Shown here piece by piece: positions 21,914-30,564 of a stretch of DNA of 64,000 bases. Each line of letters starts with the position of its first letter. The stretch's first letter is position 1. The DNA lies in the NCBI GenBank assembly GCA_026414545.1, contig JAOAIU010000060.1, positions 1-64,000 of the forward strand, read 5' to 3'. A model generated the notes under the pieces. The model worked only from the letters and a program-made list of their open reading frames with translations. It did no database searches and was not told where the DNA came from. The DNA is from Candidatus Saccharicenans sp. (GTDB lineage Bacteria > Acidobacteriota > Aminicenantia > Aminicenantales > Saccharicenantaceae). Position numbers and translations under genes: made by a program.

Positions 21914-21917
<4 letters not shown>

Positions 21918-23023
21918 CTTACCACCTCGCCTTCCACTTCAACCGGGCTGCCGTCCATGAGCCCGAAATTTCCCTCGACAATCACCAGGTCGCCCTCGTT
22001 CAGGCCGGAGGTAATCTCAATCAAGTCAGTGTTCTTCAGGCCGGTGGTGACAGCTCTCCTGACTGCCTTATTGCTTTCCACCACCAGCACATAAGAGTTC
22101 TCCAGAATGGCTTTCTGGGGCACGGCCAGAGAATTTTCCCTGGTGCTGACCTCGAGAATGACCCGCCCGAAAGTTCCTGGCTTGAGGCTAAGCTCCGGAT
22201 TGTTGACCACAGCTTCGACCCGGAATTTTTTGGTCTGGGGGTCGGCACTGGTGTTCACCACCGTCACCTGGCCCTCAAACTGCTGCCCGGGCAGAACAAA
22301 ACTTTCCAGGAAGACTTTTTGCCCCCTGGCCAGTCTTATCACGTCTGCCGGAGAAACATCGAAGCGAACCTTGATTTTGGAATAATCGACCAGGGTTAAG
22401 ACGCTGGAAGAAGCGGAGAATCCGCCCATCATGGGATTGATGACATCGCCCTCCTCCAGATTCTTGGCGGCTATCACTCCGTCAAATGGAGCTCTCATGA
22501 TGGAGACATCCAGGGAATGCCTGGCCAGGTTGACGGCGGCTTCGGCCTGTTCTTTCTGGGCTTTAGCCGCTTCAAAGGCCAGCCGGACTTTCTCATACTG
22601 CTGGTCGGAGACAGCTTTTTCTTTATAAAGCCTTTCCATTCTCTCCAGGTTCCGGCTGGCATCCTCGAAATTGGCCCGGGCCATGGCCAGAGCTGCCTCG
22701 GCCTGTTCCAGCTGCAGTCGTATGGACCGGGTATCAAGCTCGGCCAGTAGCTGCCCCTTTTTAACCCTTTCGCCTTCGTTGACGTAGATCCTGGCCACCT
22801 TCCCGGAAATGTCCGGGGTGATGGCCTGTCTTTTCCAGGCTTCCAGGGTAGCCGTATAGATTAATTTTTCCGATATTTTCTGTTTCTTAACCTTATAGAC
22901 CTTTACAGAGGCGGGCTTCAAGCTATCGTCCGCCGCCTTCTTCTCCACCGGTTTCTGACAGGAAACCAGAAACAGGAAAATAGCTCCATAAACTGCGTAT
23001 TTGGCTTTTCCTCTCAAGAACAT
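21914..23023 (-). CDS. Membrane fusion protein of RND efflux system (AcrA/HlyD-like lipoprotein)
   Basis: 369 residues. Lipobox FLVSC (Cys22). A lipoyl-like domain (ITPDISGKVARIYVNEGERVKKG; core GKVARIYVNEGERVKKGQLL, about 70-95) flanks a coiled-coil hairpin (about 105-170), followed by beta-barrel and membrane-proximal domains. It bridges the RND pump and the outer-membrane channel. It lies between the tolC-like gene and the pump gene in the same operon. Confidence 0.93.
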
Positions 23024-23057
23024 TTTTTCCTCCTATTCGACTGCGGGTGATTTATTG

Positions 23058-24419
23058 TCACCTGTCTGACTTATATCCGGATACCGATTCGCCGGTAGCC
23101 TTCTCCAGCTGGGCCAGGGCCATCAGGCATTCATACTGGGCCTGGGCGTAATTGGTCCTGGCCTGACTCAGGGCCACCTGGGCCGTGGTCACGTCCAGAG
23201 TGGTGGCCAGGCCTTCGGCAAAGTTGAGTTCGGCCAGGCGCACGGCTTCGGCTGCCTGTTCCACGTTTTTCTGCTGTGAGAGCAGGGCTTCCCGGGCCTG
23301 CTGGTAATTCAAAATGGCTTGCTCGACCTCCAGCCTGATGGCCTCGGTCAACCCCTTCATCGAGTAATCGAGCTGCCGGGCCAGGGCCTTGGCCTGGGCG
23401 GCCTGGGCCTGAGCGGCAAAACCGTTGAAGATGGGAATGTTCAGGGCCAGGCTGATGGTGTAATAATTCTCCCAGTTGTTTTTCTTGAAATTAAGATAGT
23501 TGGACCAGTAATTGATCTGCCCGCCTATGGCCACAGTTGGCAGGTCGGCTGCCCGGGCCAGCTTGATCATCTCCCCGGCCATTCGCTGCTGATAGCCAAG
23601 CTGTTGAATTTCGGGGCGGTTGAGCAGAGCTTTCTGAATGGATTCTTCCGGGTCTATCTGCACTTCCTGAAAAGCGAGCTCGCCTTTGATTTCGACCGGC
23701 TGCTTCAGGTCCAGGCCGAGCAGATTCTTAAGGGCCAGCTCTGACATCTGCAACCCGTTCCTGGCCCTGATCAACTGGGGCTGCAGGTTGGCCAGCTGGA
23801 CTTCGGCCCGGAGCAGGTCAAACTTGGTAGCCATGCCCACCTCGGCCAGGTTCCTGACGTTTTTCAGGTGCTTCTCGGCCAGGTTGACCGATTCCTCGGC
23901 CACCTCCAGGAACCTCCGGGCCAGGAGGTACCCGTAGAAAGCCTGCTTGACGTTCAGGATGGTCTCCTGGCGGGACTGCTTGATTGATTCCTGGGTAGCC
24001 TGGTAATTATAATTGGCCTGGCGGTAAGCCGAGGTCAGTCGCCCGCCGGTGAAAAGGGGAAAAGAGAAGTTCAGGCTCATCTGGTAGGTCCGGGTGAAAT
24101 CAAACTTTACCCTCTGCGGCTGCCCCCCGGGAACCATCGGCGGGATCTCTACGGTGAAAACCTTTTTGTCCAGGATATCGCTGCCCTGTGCGTTTAAGGT
24201 TGGCAGAAACCCGGCAACCGCCCGATGAACCTGGGCTCTGGCCTCGCTCTCTTTTTCCAGGTTGGCCAGGTAAAATGGGTTTTGTTCCAGAGCCAGTTTC
24301 AGGCAGTCATCCAGGGTCAACTCCAGTTTGTTACCGGTTGATTCCTGGGCCGGCAGGTCAAGCCAGCCGGCGACCAGAAAGATAATCAATGCCAAGAACC
24401 AGAATTTTGCGGCTTTCAT
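23058..24419 (-). CDS. TolC-family outer-membrane efflux channel
   Basis: 453 residues with a cleavable signal peptide (1-24). Two repeats of long helices with short barrel strands (LTLDDCLKLALEQNP near 35-49; PLFTGGRLTSAYRQA about 123-137; IPIFNGFAAQAQAAQAKA second repeat), as in TolC/OprM proteins. Forms the outer-membrane exit duct for the adjacent RND pump. It overlaps the tetR stop codon region by one base. Confidence 0.93.
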   Translation of the reverse strand: MKAAKFWFLALIIFLVAGWLDLPAQESTGNKLELTLDDCLKLALEQNPFYLANLEKESEARAQVHRAVAGFLPTLNAQGSDILDKKVFTVEIPPMVPGGQPQRVKFDFTRTYQMSLNFSFPLFTGGRLTSAYRQANYNYQATQESIKQSRQETILNVKQAFYGYLLARRFLEVAEESVNLAEKHLKNVRNLAEVGMATKFDLLRAEVQLANLQPQLIRARNGLQMSELALKNLLGLDLKQPVEIKGELAFQEVQIDPEESIQKALLNRPEIQQLGYQQRMAGEMIKLARAADLPTVAIGGQINYWSNYLNFKKNNWENYYTISLALNIPIFNGFAAQAQAAQAKALARQLDYSMKGLTEAIRLEVEQAILNYQQAREALLSQQKNVEQAAEAVRLAELNFAEGLATTLDVTTAQVALSQARTNYAQAQYECLMALAQLEKATGESVSGYKSDR

Positions 24420-25099
24420 TACGTCGCTCCTTTCCGAAGAGTCTTCCCGGCAATGCCTTTCATCAAGAATTCGAAGATCTGTTCGGTTTCTTGTTCGGGT
24501 GAAATTTTTTCCTCCTGCCAGTACCGGGTATGGATCAGGCCTTCTATCAAGGCCCAGACGTAGCGAAGAAGTTTTTCGGGGTCGGCGGCCACGAACATAC
24601 CCCGGTTCATGCCTTCGGTCAGCACCTTGCTGCCCGATTGATATATCTCGTCCCTTTTTGTCTTGAAAATTTTCAGGGTCTGCTGGAATTCCCGGTTATC
24701 TTCCTTGCTGGCCGGGGTGAAAATCCTGTGGATGAAATCGCGCAAGCTCTTATCCTGGACAAACAGCCGGGAGATATTTTCTTTCCTGGTCTGGATGTCC
24801 AGAACTGACAGTATCATCTGCTTCAGCTTTTCATCCGGAGATAAGGCTGATTGCTGGATTTCCTTCAAGCGCTCTTTGATCTCATCGATGTATTGCAGGA
24901 TGATTTCCAGGAGAATCTGCCCCTTGTTATCAAAGTACTTGTAAAGGGTGGCCTTGGAAAAATTAGCCTCCCTGGCAATTTCATCCATGGTAGCCGACCT
25001 GAAGCCGCGGCGGAGGATAACTCTTTCCGCAGCCAGCAGCATCAGTCTCTTGTATTCGGCCTGGATTATTTCTTTCTTATTTATACGGCCTTCGGCCAT
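24419..25099 (-). CDS. TetR-family transcriptional regulator
   Basis: 226 residues. N-terminal helix-turn-helix: AAERVILRRGFRSATMDEIAREA then NFSKATLYKYFDNKGQIL (about residues 22-62). The helical C-terminal ligand-binding domain is typical. First gene of the tetR-tolC-MFP-RND operon, so it probably represses the pump until an exported compound binds. Note the perfect palindrome at 25124-25140 just upstream of the start. Confidence 0.93.
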   Translation of the reverse strand: MAEGRINKKEIIQAEYKRLMLLAAERVILRRGFRSATMDEIAREANFSKATLYKYFDNKGQILLEIILQYIDEIKERLKEIQQSALSPDEKLKQMILSVLDIQTRKENISRLFVQDKSLRDFIHRIFTPASKEDNREFQQTLKIFKTKRDEIYQSGSKVLTEGMNRGMFVAADPEKLLRYVWALIEGLIHTRYWQEEKISPEQETEQIFEFLMKGIAGKTLRKGAT

Positions 25100-25123
25100 T
25101 CTGACCTCCGCGCTTTACTTTTG

Positions 25124-25140
25124 AGTTTAATAATTAAACT
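25124..25140. promoter_or_regulatory. Candidate TetR operator (17-bp perfect palindrome)
   Basis: AGTTTAAT-A-ATTAAACT, 25 bases upstream of the tetR start. Further AGTTTA half-sites lie at 25145-25150 and 25150-25155, with a related one near 25166. Size, symmetry and position suit a TetR dimer site for autoregulation; the half-sites could extend it. Confidence 0.6.
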
Positions 25141-25196
25141 GATTAGTTTAGTTTATAGCCTGATAAGTTTATACAATCTACCACTGGAAGTGCCGC

Positions 25197-25226
25197 TTGT
25201 CAATAGACGGCTCCCGCGTCTAAAAT
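25197..25226 (+). promoter_or_regulatory. Promoter of the hypothetical secreted protein at 25247
   Basis: TTGTCA (25197-25202), 18 bp, TAAAAT (25221-25226). Predicted start near 25233. Confidence 0.6.
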
Positions 25227-25246
25227 AGATACGAAGGGCAAGGGCT

Positions 25247-25912
25247 TTGGGTTTCAGGAAAGCTTCATTGTTCAGTCTGGTCGCTCCGGCCCTGGTATTT
25301 CTTGTGGCTCTGCCTTTTCAGACCGGCCAGCTAGCCCGTGAGGAAAATCAGTTCTGGCAGATAACCCTGAGACTCCAGGTCCGGAGCGATTTCCGTGGAG
25401 GCTCGGCAGCTCAAACCGTCGGAGAATATCTGCTGGAAGCAGACTGGTCCGGTTTCCTGGAAGAGGACGGCCCGGATTTCATCATCTACCACCTGGGGGC
25501 AGAGGTGGTTCGCTGGGAATTAAGGCTGGACCCGGATAAGAATCGTGGTCAGCCCGTTCCGAGCCCTCAATTAAAACTGGATTATGTTGAGGGAAAAAGA
25601 GAAGATCTCAATTTTTATTATAGCTTCTGGCCCGAGGTCTTAAGTTGCCCTGGAATTTCTCCGGGCAGCCAGGTAGGACTGGTCCTGCCGGCCATTCCCT
25701 GGTCCCGGTCTGCGGAAAAAATCCCAGGGTTCAGCAGGAAAGTCATCAGCGGTGATAGAAACCTCAGGCTCAGTAGAAACCGGTTGACCCGAAATGAAGT
25801 CCGGCAAGAATTCTGCTGGGAAGAAGAAACGAGTTGCCAGGATCCCGGTTCCCGGCTGGCCAGCCAGAGAAGCCGGGTTAAAGTCGTCGTGGAGTTGAAA
25901 AAGAGCGGATAG
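25247..25912 (+). CDS. Hypothetical secreted protein
   Basis: 221 residues with a signal-peptide-like N-terminus (basic start, hydrophobic 9-24). The rest looks beta-rich (alternating strands such as FWQITLRLQVRSDF and LEADWSGFLEE). Start is TTG 25247 after AAGGGCAAGGG. I do not recognise a family. It is divergent from tetR and convergent with the recombinase gene, so it is probably a single-gene transcript. Its closeness to the palindrome cluster leaves open that TetR also controls it. Confidence 0.55.
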   Translation: MGFRKASLFSLVAPALVFLVALPFQTGQLAREENQFWQITLRLQVRSDFRGGSAAQTVGEYLLEADWSGFLEEDGPDFIIYHLGAEVVRWELRLDPDKNRGQPVPSPQLKLDYVEGKREDLNFYYSFWPEVLSCPGISPGSQVGLVLPAIPWSRSAEKIPGFSRKVISGDRNLRLSRNRLTRNEVRQEFCWEEETSCQDPGSRLASQRSRVKVVVELKKSG

Positions 25913-25922
25913 CCGGCAGGCT

Positions 25923-26816
25923 TCAGGCCCGGGGGTGGAACCGGTCATATATCTGCTTCAGCCTGTCCCGGCTGACATGGGTGTAAATCTGGGTGGTGGT
26001 AATCTGGCTGTGACCCAGCAGCATTTGCACCGACCTCAGGTCGGCTCCTCTTTCCAGGAGATGGGTGGCAAAGGAGTGGCGCAGGACGTGGGGATGAATC
26101 TTATCCCGCAGGCCAGCTTCCTGGCCGTAAGTTTTTAAGATTTTCCAGATGCCCTGCCTGGTAAACGGTTTCCCGCGTCGGGTGAGAAAAATAACAGGCG
26201 AGCCTCGTTTGTCCCAGAGCGGGCGGACTTCTTTCAGGTAGGTCTTCAACCAGCGGGCAGCAGCCCGGCCAACAGGAACTATTCTTTCCTTACTTCCCTT
26301 TCCCTTGCAGATTAAAAAGCCCTGGGCCAGGCGCACATCCTTGAGTTCCAGCGAAACCAGCTCGGAGACTCGCAGGCCACAGCCATAGAGGATTTCCAGC
26401 ACGGCCCGGTCTCTTATTCCCTGCGGTTTTTTGGGGTCCGGCTTTTCCAGCAGGCTCTCCACCTCTTCCAGCGACAGCACCCGGGGCAGGGTCAGCCAGA
26501 GCGAGGGCGAGGTCAGGCCCTCGGCCGGGTTTTTCTTGATATGGCTTTCCAGCAGGAGAAACCGGAAGAAAGATTTCAGAGAACTGACCAGCCTGGCCAG
26601 AGAACGCGGTGACAGGCCAGACTGGGCCTGAAGGTGAATGAATTCCACCAGGTCCGGCTCTTTTAACTTCAGAAGGCTCTTTTTCCCCCGGTCCAGGAAG
26701 TCAAACAGCTTCCTTATGTCCAGGGCGTAGGAGCTCAGGCTGTTGGCCGATAAGCCTTTCTCCACGGCCAGATAGTCGCAGTAAATCTTCAGCAGTTCTT
26801 CCTGGTATTTGGGCAT
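25923..26816 (-). CDS. xerD: Tyrosine recombinase XerC/XerD
   Basis: 297 residues, the normal Xer length. SAM-like N-terminal DNA-binding domain (1-105), then a catalytic domain with Arg149 (GCGLRVSEL), Lys173 (GKGSKER region), His243-x-x-Arg246 (HVLRHSFATHLL), His269 (LGHSQITTTQ) and nucleophile Tyr278. Resolves chromosome dimers at dif. No phage or integron genes are adjacent, so a housekeeping Xer is likelier than an element integrase. XerC versus XerD cannot be settled here. 17 nt behind the MBL hydrolase gene. Confidence 0.9.
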   Translation of the reverse strand: MPKYQEELLKIYCDYLAVEKGLSANSLSSYALDIRKLFDFLDRGKKSLLKLKEPDLVEFIHLQAQSGLSPRSLARLVSSLKSFFRFLLLESHIKKNPAEGLTSPSLWLTLPRVLSLEEVESLLEKPDPKKPQGIRDRAVLEILYGCGLRVSELVSLELKDVRLAQGFLICKGKGSKERIVPVGRAAARWLKTYLKEVRPLWDKRGSPVIFLTRRGKPFTRQGIWKILKTYGQEAGLRDKIHPHVLRHSFATHLLERGADLRSVQMLLGHSQITTTQIYTHVSRDRLKQIYDRFHPRA

Positions 26817-26833
26817 GGCAAACAGCTTTGCCT

Positions 26834-27454
26834 TTATTCAAGAAAAGGGTTGTTTTCTTTTTCTTCCCCTATCGTGGTTCGCGGGCCGTGCCCGGGCAGA
26901 ACCACGGTTTCTTCGGGGTAGGTTAACACCCTGGTGCGAAGCGATTGGATCAGCTCTTTCCAGGAACCGCCCGGAAGGTCCGTCCGACCGACTCCCCCGC
27001 AGAACAGGGTGTCGCCCGAAAAGAGCATGCCGGGAGTATAAAAACAGACACTCCCCGGGCTGTGGCCCGGGGTATGGATGACTTTAAGGCTGGTCTGCCC
27101 AACTCTGACCTCGTCCCCGTCTGCCAGCAAACGGTCCGGGCGAGGAGTGGGCTTGGCTCCCAGCATCAGGCCAAACTCCAGCTGGATGCTTTCTTCGAGC
27201 AGCGGCAGGTCGCCCTGATGCATGGCAATCGGGGCCCGGTACCTGTCCTTGATTTCAACATTGGCCCCGGTATGGTCCACGTGGCCATGGGTATTGAGAA
27301 TGATAACCGGCTTCAGGTTGAGGTGAGTGATCAGGGGAAAGATCTGGTCGGCTTCAGCTCCGGGGTCGATCACCGCGCATTCTCTGGTCTCGGGGCAGAA
27401 AAAAATGTAGCAATTAGTTTCCAGTGGCCCGACGATAACCAGTTGATAATTCAT
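26834..27454 (-). CDS. MBL-fold metallohydrolase (glyoxalase II-like)
   Basis: 206 residues. Metal site THGHVDH with His56, His58, Asp60 and His61; later ligands in HTPGHSPGSVCF and the final PGHGPRTTIGEE. This short form resembles YcbL/GloB-like hydrolases that cleave thioesters such as S-lactoylglutathione; the substrate is not determined. First gene of a two-gene operon with xerD, with its own promoter at 27478-27506. Confidence 0.9.
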   Translation of the reverse strand: MNYQLVIVGPLETNCYIFFCPETRECAVIDPGAEADQIFPLITHLNLKPVIILNTHGHVDHTGANVEIKDRYRAPIAMHQGDLPLLEESIQLEFGLMLGAKPTPRPDRLLADGDEVRVGQTSLKVIHTPGHSPGSVCFYTPGMLFSGDTLFCGGVGRTDLPGGSWKELIQSLRTRVLTYPEETVVLPGHGPRTTIGEEKENNPFLE

Positions 27455-27477
27455 TCAGCCACCACCTCGACGGGCTA

Positions 27478-27506
27478 ATATTATGTCAACCAGGAATAGG
27501 CGTCAA
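27478..27506 (-). promoter_or_regulatory. Promoter of the MBL hydrolase-xerD operon
   Basis: Minus strand TTGACG (27501-27506), 17 bp, TAATAT (27478-27483). Divergent from the promoter at 27515-27544. Confidence 0.72.
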
Positions 27507-27514
27507 GCGAATTT

Positions 27515-27544
27515 TTGCGGCCCGGGAAAAAGCTGTGTTATAAT
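27515..27544 (+). promoter_or_regulatory. Promoter of the 27557 gene
   Basis: TTGCGG (27515-27520), 18 bp, perfect TATAAT (27539-27544). The predicted start near 27551 leaves only about 6 nt before the ATG at 27557, so the mRNA has almost no leader. Confidence 0.55.
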
Positions 27545-27556
27545 CCCGTCAGAGAT

Positions 27557-27958
27557 ATGGAACTGATTATTCTCCAGGAAGCCCGGAAAGAGCTGCTACT
27601 GCTAGCCTGTTCTGCCCGTCCGGCCCAGGGATACCTGCTGGGCCGGCAAACCGGACCGGGTCTGTTCGTGGAAAAAATAATCTGCCTGCCCTGGAGTGAA
27701 CTTCTGAGGCCGGAAATCTTTTTCCGGGTGGAACAGAACCAGGGCCTGGCCATCCTCGGGGTGTTCAGCCTGGGTGCCGGCTCTGGAAACAGTAAAAGGC
27801 TACTAAGGCCGCTTTTCTCCGGTAAGGTGTTTCTGCTCCTCACCACCAGTGCTCGCGGAGAAATCAAACCCCGGGCCCGGATGATAGAATTCCGGCAGAA
27901 ATTCTATTTCCAGCCTCTAAGCCGGATTATCCTGGAATTGGAGGCCGAAGATGGCTGA
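27557..27958 (+). CDS. Hypothetical protein, weakly JAB/MPN-like
   Basis: 133 residues. N-terminus ELIILQEARKELLLLACS followed by QGYLLGR resembles the opening of JAB/MPN domains, but the metalloprotease motif (Glu, His-x-His, Ser-x7-Asp) is absent, so any relationship would be to an inactive form (low confidence). ATG 27557 is used because it directly follows a consensus promoter; the longer frame would start inside that promoter. No ribosome site is evident. The end overlaps the AMMECR1 gene by eight bases, so the two are translated from one mRNA. Confidence 0.6.
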   Translation: MELIILQEARKELLLLACSARPAQGYLLGRQTGPGLFVEKIICLPWSELLRPEIFFRVEQNQGLAILGVFSLGAGSGNSKRLLRPLFSGKVFLLLTTSARGEIKPRARMIEFRQKFYFQPLSRIILELEAEDG

Positions 27959-28517
27959 AAAATCCGAGTACCTGACGGAAGAAGAAAAGAAATTTCTACT
28001 GCAGCTGGCCAGACGCTCGATCACCTATTTTCTAAAAAACCGCCGGATGCTGGAAGAAGAAGTGGAGAACCCGAGGCTAAAACAAAAGCAGGGAGCCTTT
28101 GTAACCCTGAAGGTCAACGGCGAGCTGCGGGGTTGTATCGGTTACCCGCTTCCCTATAAACCGCTATATCAGGCGATAATCGAAATGGCCGTGGCCGCAG
28201 CTACCGAAGATTACCGTTTCCCCCCGCTGACCGAAGAGGAACTGGCTGACCTGAAGATTGAAATTTCAGTCCTGACCCTGCCCCGGAAGGTAAATAAACC
28301 GGAAGAGGTGGTCGTCGGGCGCCACGGCATTATCGTCAGCAAGGGCTTTAATAAGGGGTTGCTTCTGCCCCAGGTTCCCCTGGAATACGGCTGGGACCTG
28401 GAGACCTACTTGAACCACGGCTGTCTCAAGGCCGGTTTGGCCCCAGATGAATGGAAGCGGGGCGTTAGCCTTGAAGTCTTCGAAGCTCAGGTCTTTTCTG
28501 AAGAAGAACTGGGTTAA
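27951..28517 (+). CDS. amrA: AMMECR1-domain protein (AmmeMemoRadiSam system protein A)
   Basis: 188 residues. Contains the near-invariant LRGCIG motif (59-64) and the family blocks AAATEDYRFPPLTEEEL and GLLLPQVP, which cover the whole domain. The family often occurs with a Memo protein and a radical SAM protein; neither is adjacent here. Function is not established: a role in modifying a biomolecule is proposed from gene association. Overlaps the upstream gene by 8 bases. Confidence 0.9.
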   Translation: MAEKSEYLTEEEKKFLLQLARRSITYFLKNRRMLEEEVENPRLKQKQGAFVTLKVNGELRGCIGYPLPYKPLYQAIIEMAVAAATEDYRFPPLTEEELADLKIEISVLTLPRKVNKPEEVVVGRHGIIVSKGFNKGLLLPQVPLEYGWDLETYLNHGCLKAGLAPDEWKRGVSLEVFEAQVFSEEELG

Positions 28518-28546
28518 ATCAGTCCGGGCTCCAGGCCAAATCCTGA

Positions 28547-29353
28547 TTAATCTTCTTTTTCGGATTTCTTCCCAAGGCTAACCAGCTCTGCTTTCGCTTC
28601 TTCTTTGAGCTGTTTATCCTTGGACGAGGCCTCGGGTAGTTCCAGGCACCTGTTAAACTCCTGCCTGGCCAGGTCATATTTTTTCATGGCCATATAAGTG
28701 CGTCCCAGCTCCAGGTGATGGTTGATGTAATCCGGCTTCAGCTCCACAGCTTTTTTCAGCCATTTCTCAGATTCTTCCATGGAACCCTTGGGGATGGAGC
28801 CGTAAATCAGGCTGCCCAGAGCTCTCTTGGCTCCACCGATTTCGGCCATCCGGCGGTGCCAGCGACCGAGAGCGTGATAGGCCAGGTCGTTGTTGGGGTC
28901 GAGCTCTATGGCTTTATCCACAGCGGCTTTGACCTGCTTGGAAGCGTCGATCTGTTCCTTCTTACCGAGCATCAGGACCTTTTTGCCCAGGGCTGCCGAC
29001 AGGAAAAAATGCCCCCAGGTATCGTTGGGATTGACCGATATGGCCTGCCTGGCGTACTTTTCGGCCTTGACGTACATCTCAAATTTCTGCTTTTCTACTT
29101 CCTTTCCCGTTCCAGTCATTAGGTCGGCCACATCCACATGGCCCCGGGCCGCTTTCCAGAGGGCCTCATAATTCTTGGGTTCGACTTCAAGCGCTTTCAA
29201 GTACTCATCCAGCGCTTTCTGGTCTTCCCACCTGGAATAATATTCATCGCCGCTCTTGATGAAATCCCGGGCGGTCTGGGTCAGGCCGGGTCCGATCATC
29301 AGGCTGAGGCCGATAACCATTAAGAAGATTGTTTTCAGGCATTTTCCGGACAT
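28547..29353 (-). CDS. Secreted TPR protein (RMDN-like)
   Basis: 268 residues. Signal peptide (MSGKCLKTIFLMVIGLSLMI...; core KTIFLMVIGLSLM) ending near residue 25. Tetratricopeptide repeats at about 30-65 (GDEYYSRWEDQKALDEYLKA), 95-125, 145-180 and 205-240. The LGRWHRRMAEI segment is seen in the bacterial relatives of RMDN proteins. Start is ATG 29353 with AAGGAGGG before it; the longer frame to 29419 begins inside the -35 element and is rejected. Probably a periplasmic interaction protein. Confidence 0.82.
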   Translation of the reverse strand: MSGKCLKTIFLMVIGLSLMIGPGLTQTARDFIKSGDEYYSRWEDQKALDEYLKALEVEPKNYEALWKAARGHVDVADLMTGTGKEVEKQKFEMYVKAEKYARQAISVNPNDTWGHFFLSAALGKKVLMLGKKEQIDASKQVKAAVDKAIELDPNNDLAYHALGRWHRRMAEIGGAKRALGSLIYGSIPKGSMEESEKWLKKAVELKPDYINHHLELGRTYMAMKKYDLARQEFNRCLELPEASSKDKQLKEEAKAELVSLGKKSEKED

Positions 29354-29390
29354 CCATTCCCTCCTTGAACGTTGTAAACGATGCTTTAAT

Positions 29391-29419
29391 CTTGTATCCA
29401 CTTTCTTTTCCCTTGTCAA
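29391..29419 (-). promoter_or_regulatory. Promoter of the TPR gene
   Basis: Minus strand perfect TTGACA (29414-29419), 17 bp, TACAAG (29391-29396). Confidence 0.65.
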
Positions 29420-29751
29420 GAAAAATTCAGCCTGCCGAAGTCTTCCAGTTATAGGCTAAAATAGCTCGGCCAGGTCTCTATTTGATTGAAAAGGCAGGAG
29501 GTTCTTCCCTTTCCTTGTTCCCTGCCTGGTTGGCCGCTGACCCCTGACCTGAATCAGGCAGTTTAATCCGGGGCCAGGGGTTTCCGGCCACCTAATTTGA
29601 AGCTACTCCCAGGGGTATATAGAAAATTCCGTCTAAGGAACTGCCAAACTGGCAGAGGTCGGCCTGAATTGTCCATGACTATCAGCCTGGAAAAATATAA
29701 TTTATATCCCTTGAATTTCATCTCTGGCTACAAAGACCGGGCAGCCGCTGA

Positions 29752-29780
29752 TTGACATCTAAGACAGGCTCGGGGAAAAT
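29752..29780 (+). promoter_or_regulatory. Promoter of the lolA-sigma factor operon
   Basis: Perfect TTGACA (29752-29757), 17 bp, GAAAAT (29775-29780). The predicted start is about 23 nt before the lolA ATG. Confidence 0.5.
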
Positions 29781-29809
29781 AAGGGCAATTCCATTAGTTG
29801 AGAGGCACG

Positions 29810-30526
29810 ATGTCAAACCGAAAAGCGAACTGGGCAAGCAAGAAGCCCCTTCATTTCTCAACCGGGTGGCTCAGTTCTCTGTTTCTCCTGGCCTGGCTGG
29901 CCTTCCAGCCTCTCAGAACCGCCGCCAGCGAACTAACGCCAGAAGAAATTGCCCGCCAGCTGGAGAATAAGCTAAAATCCATCACCACCCTCAGGGCCGA
30001 GTTCAGGCAGTTCTACTATTCAGCTAGTAGCCCTGAGCCCGTAACCGGACAGGGTCAGCTTTTCATCCGGCGCCCCAACCGGATGCGCTGGGAATACAGC
30101 TCTCCGGAAAAACAGATTTTCCTGCTTAAGGATAACAATTTCTGGCTATATTTTCCCGATGATAAGCAACTCATCAAAAACGCTGCCCAGTCAGAAATCT
30201 TGGAATCTGAGGTTCTGGGTCTGCTCTCCGGGAAAATCTCTCTTTCCGAACGCTACCGCGTAGAGTCCAACCCTTTCCCCAGCGACCGGAAAAATGTCTA
30301 TCAGCTCCGCCTCCAGCCCGTAGAGGAAGGCCAATTCGCCTATATCCTCCTGGAAATTGATCGGCAGAACTGGCTGATTACCAAGGCCGTATTCTTTGAG
30401 CCAGACGGCAGTAAACTGGAATACCATTTCAGCCGCCTGGTGACCGGCCGGAAGATACCCGACGAACTCTTTGAGCTGCGCCTTCCCCCCGATTGCGAAA
30501 TAATCGAGGCCGGCCCCATTAAGTGA
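29810..30526 (+). CDS. lolA: Outer-membrane lipoprotein carrier protein LolA
   Basis: 238 residues. Signal peptide through about residue 42, then the LolA half-barrel: KLKSITTLRAEFRQFYYS, GQGQLFIRRPNRMRWEYSSPEKQ (motif FIRRPNRMRWEY) and a later DGSKLEYHFSRL strand. It ferries lipoproteins across the periplasm to the outer membrane. Start at ATG 29810 with GAGAGG before it; the upstream TTG is less likely. It leads a group with an ECF sigma factor, its anti-sigma and an envelope protein, so lipoprotein transport may be coupled to envelope stress control. Confidence 0.9.
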   Translation: MSNRKANWASKKPLHFSTGWLSSLFLLAWLAFQPLRTAASELTPEEIARQLENKLKSITTLRAEFRQFYYSASSPEPVTGQGQLFIRRPNRMRWEYSSPEKQIFLLKDNNFWLYFPDDKQLIKNAAQSEILESEVLGLLSGKISLSERYRVESNPFPSDRKNVYQLRLQPVEEGQFAYILLEIDRQNWLITKAVFFEPDGSKLEYHFSRLVTGRKIPDELFELRLPPDCEIIEAGPIK

Positions 30527-30564
30527 CCGGCAATTTTCCTTAAACCTGTCGGCCGGAAATTCGT

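Larger units (their letters stand above)
29354..29809. other. Divergent intergenic region
   Basis: 456 bases between two divergent genes. It holds a minus-strand promoter (29391-29419) and a plus-strand promoter (29752-29780). An isolated TATAAT lies at 29696-29701. The middle has no credible frame or RNA. Confidence 0.6.
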
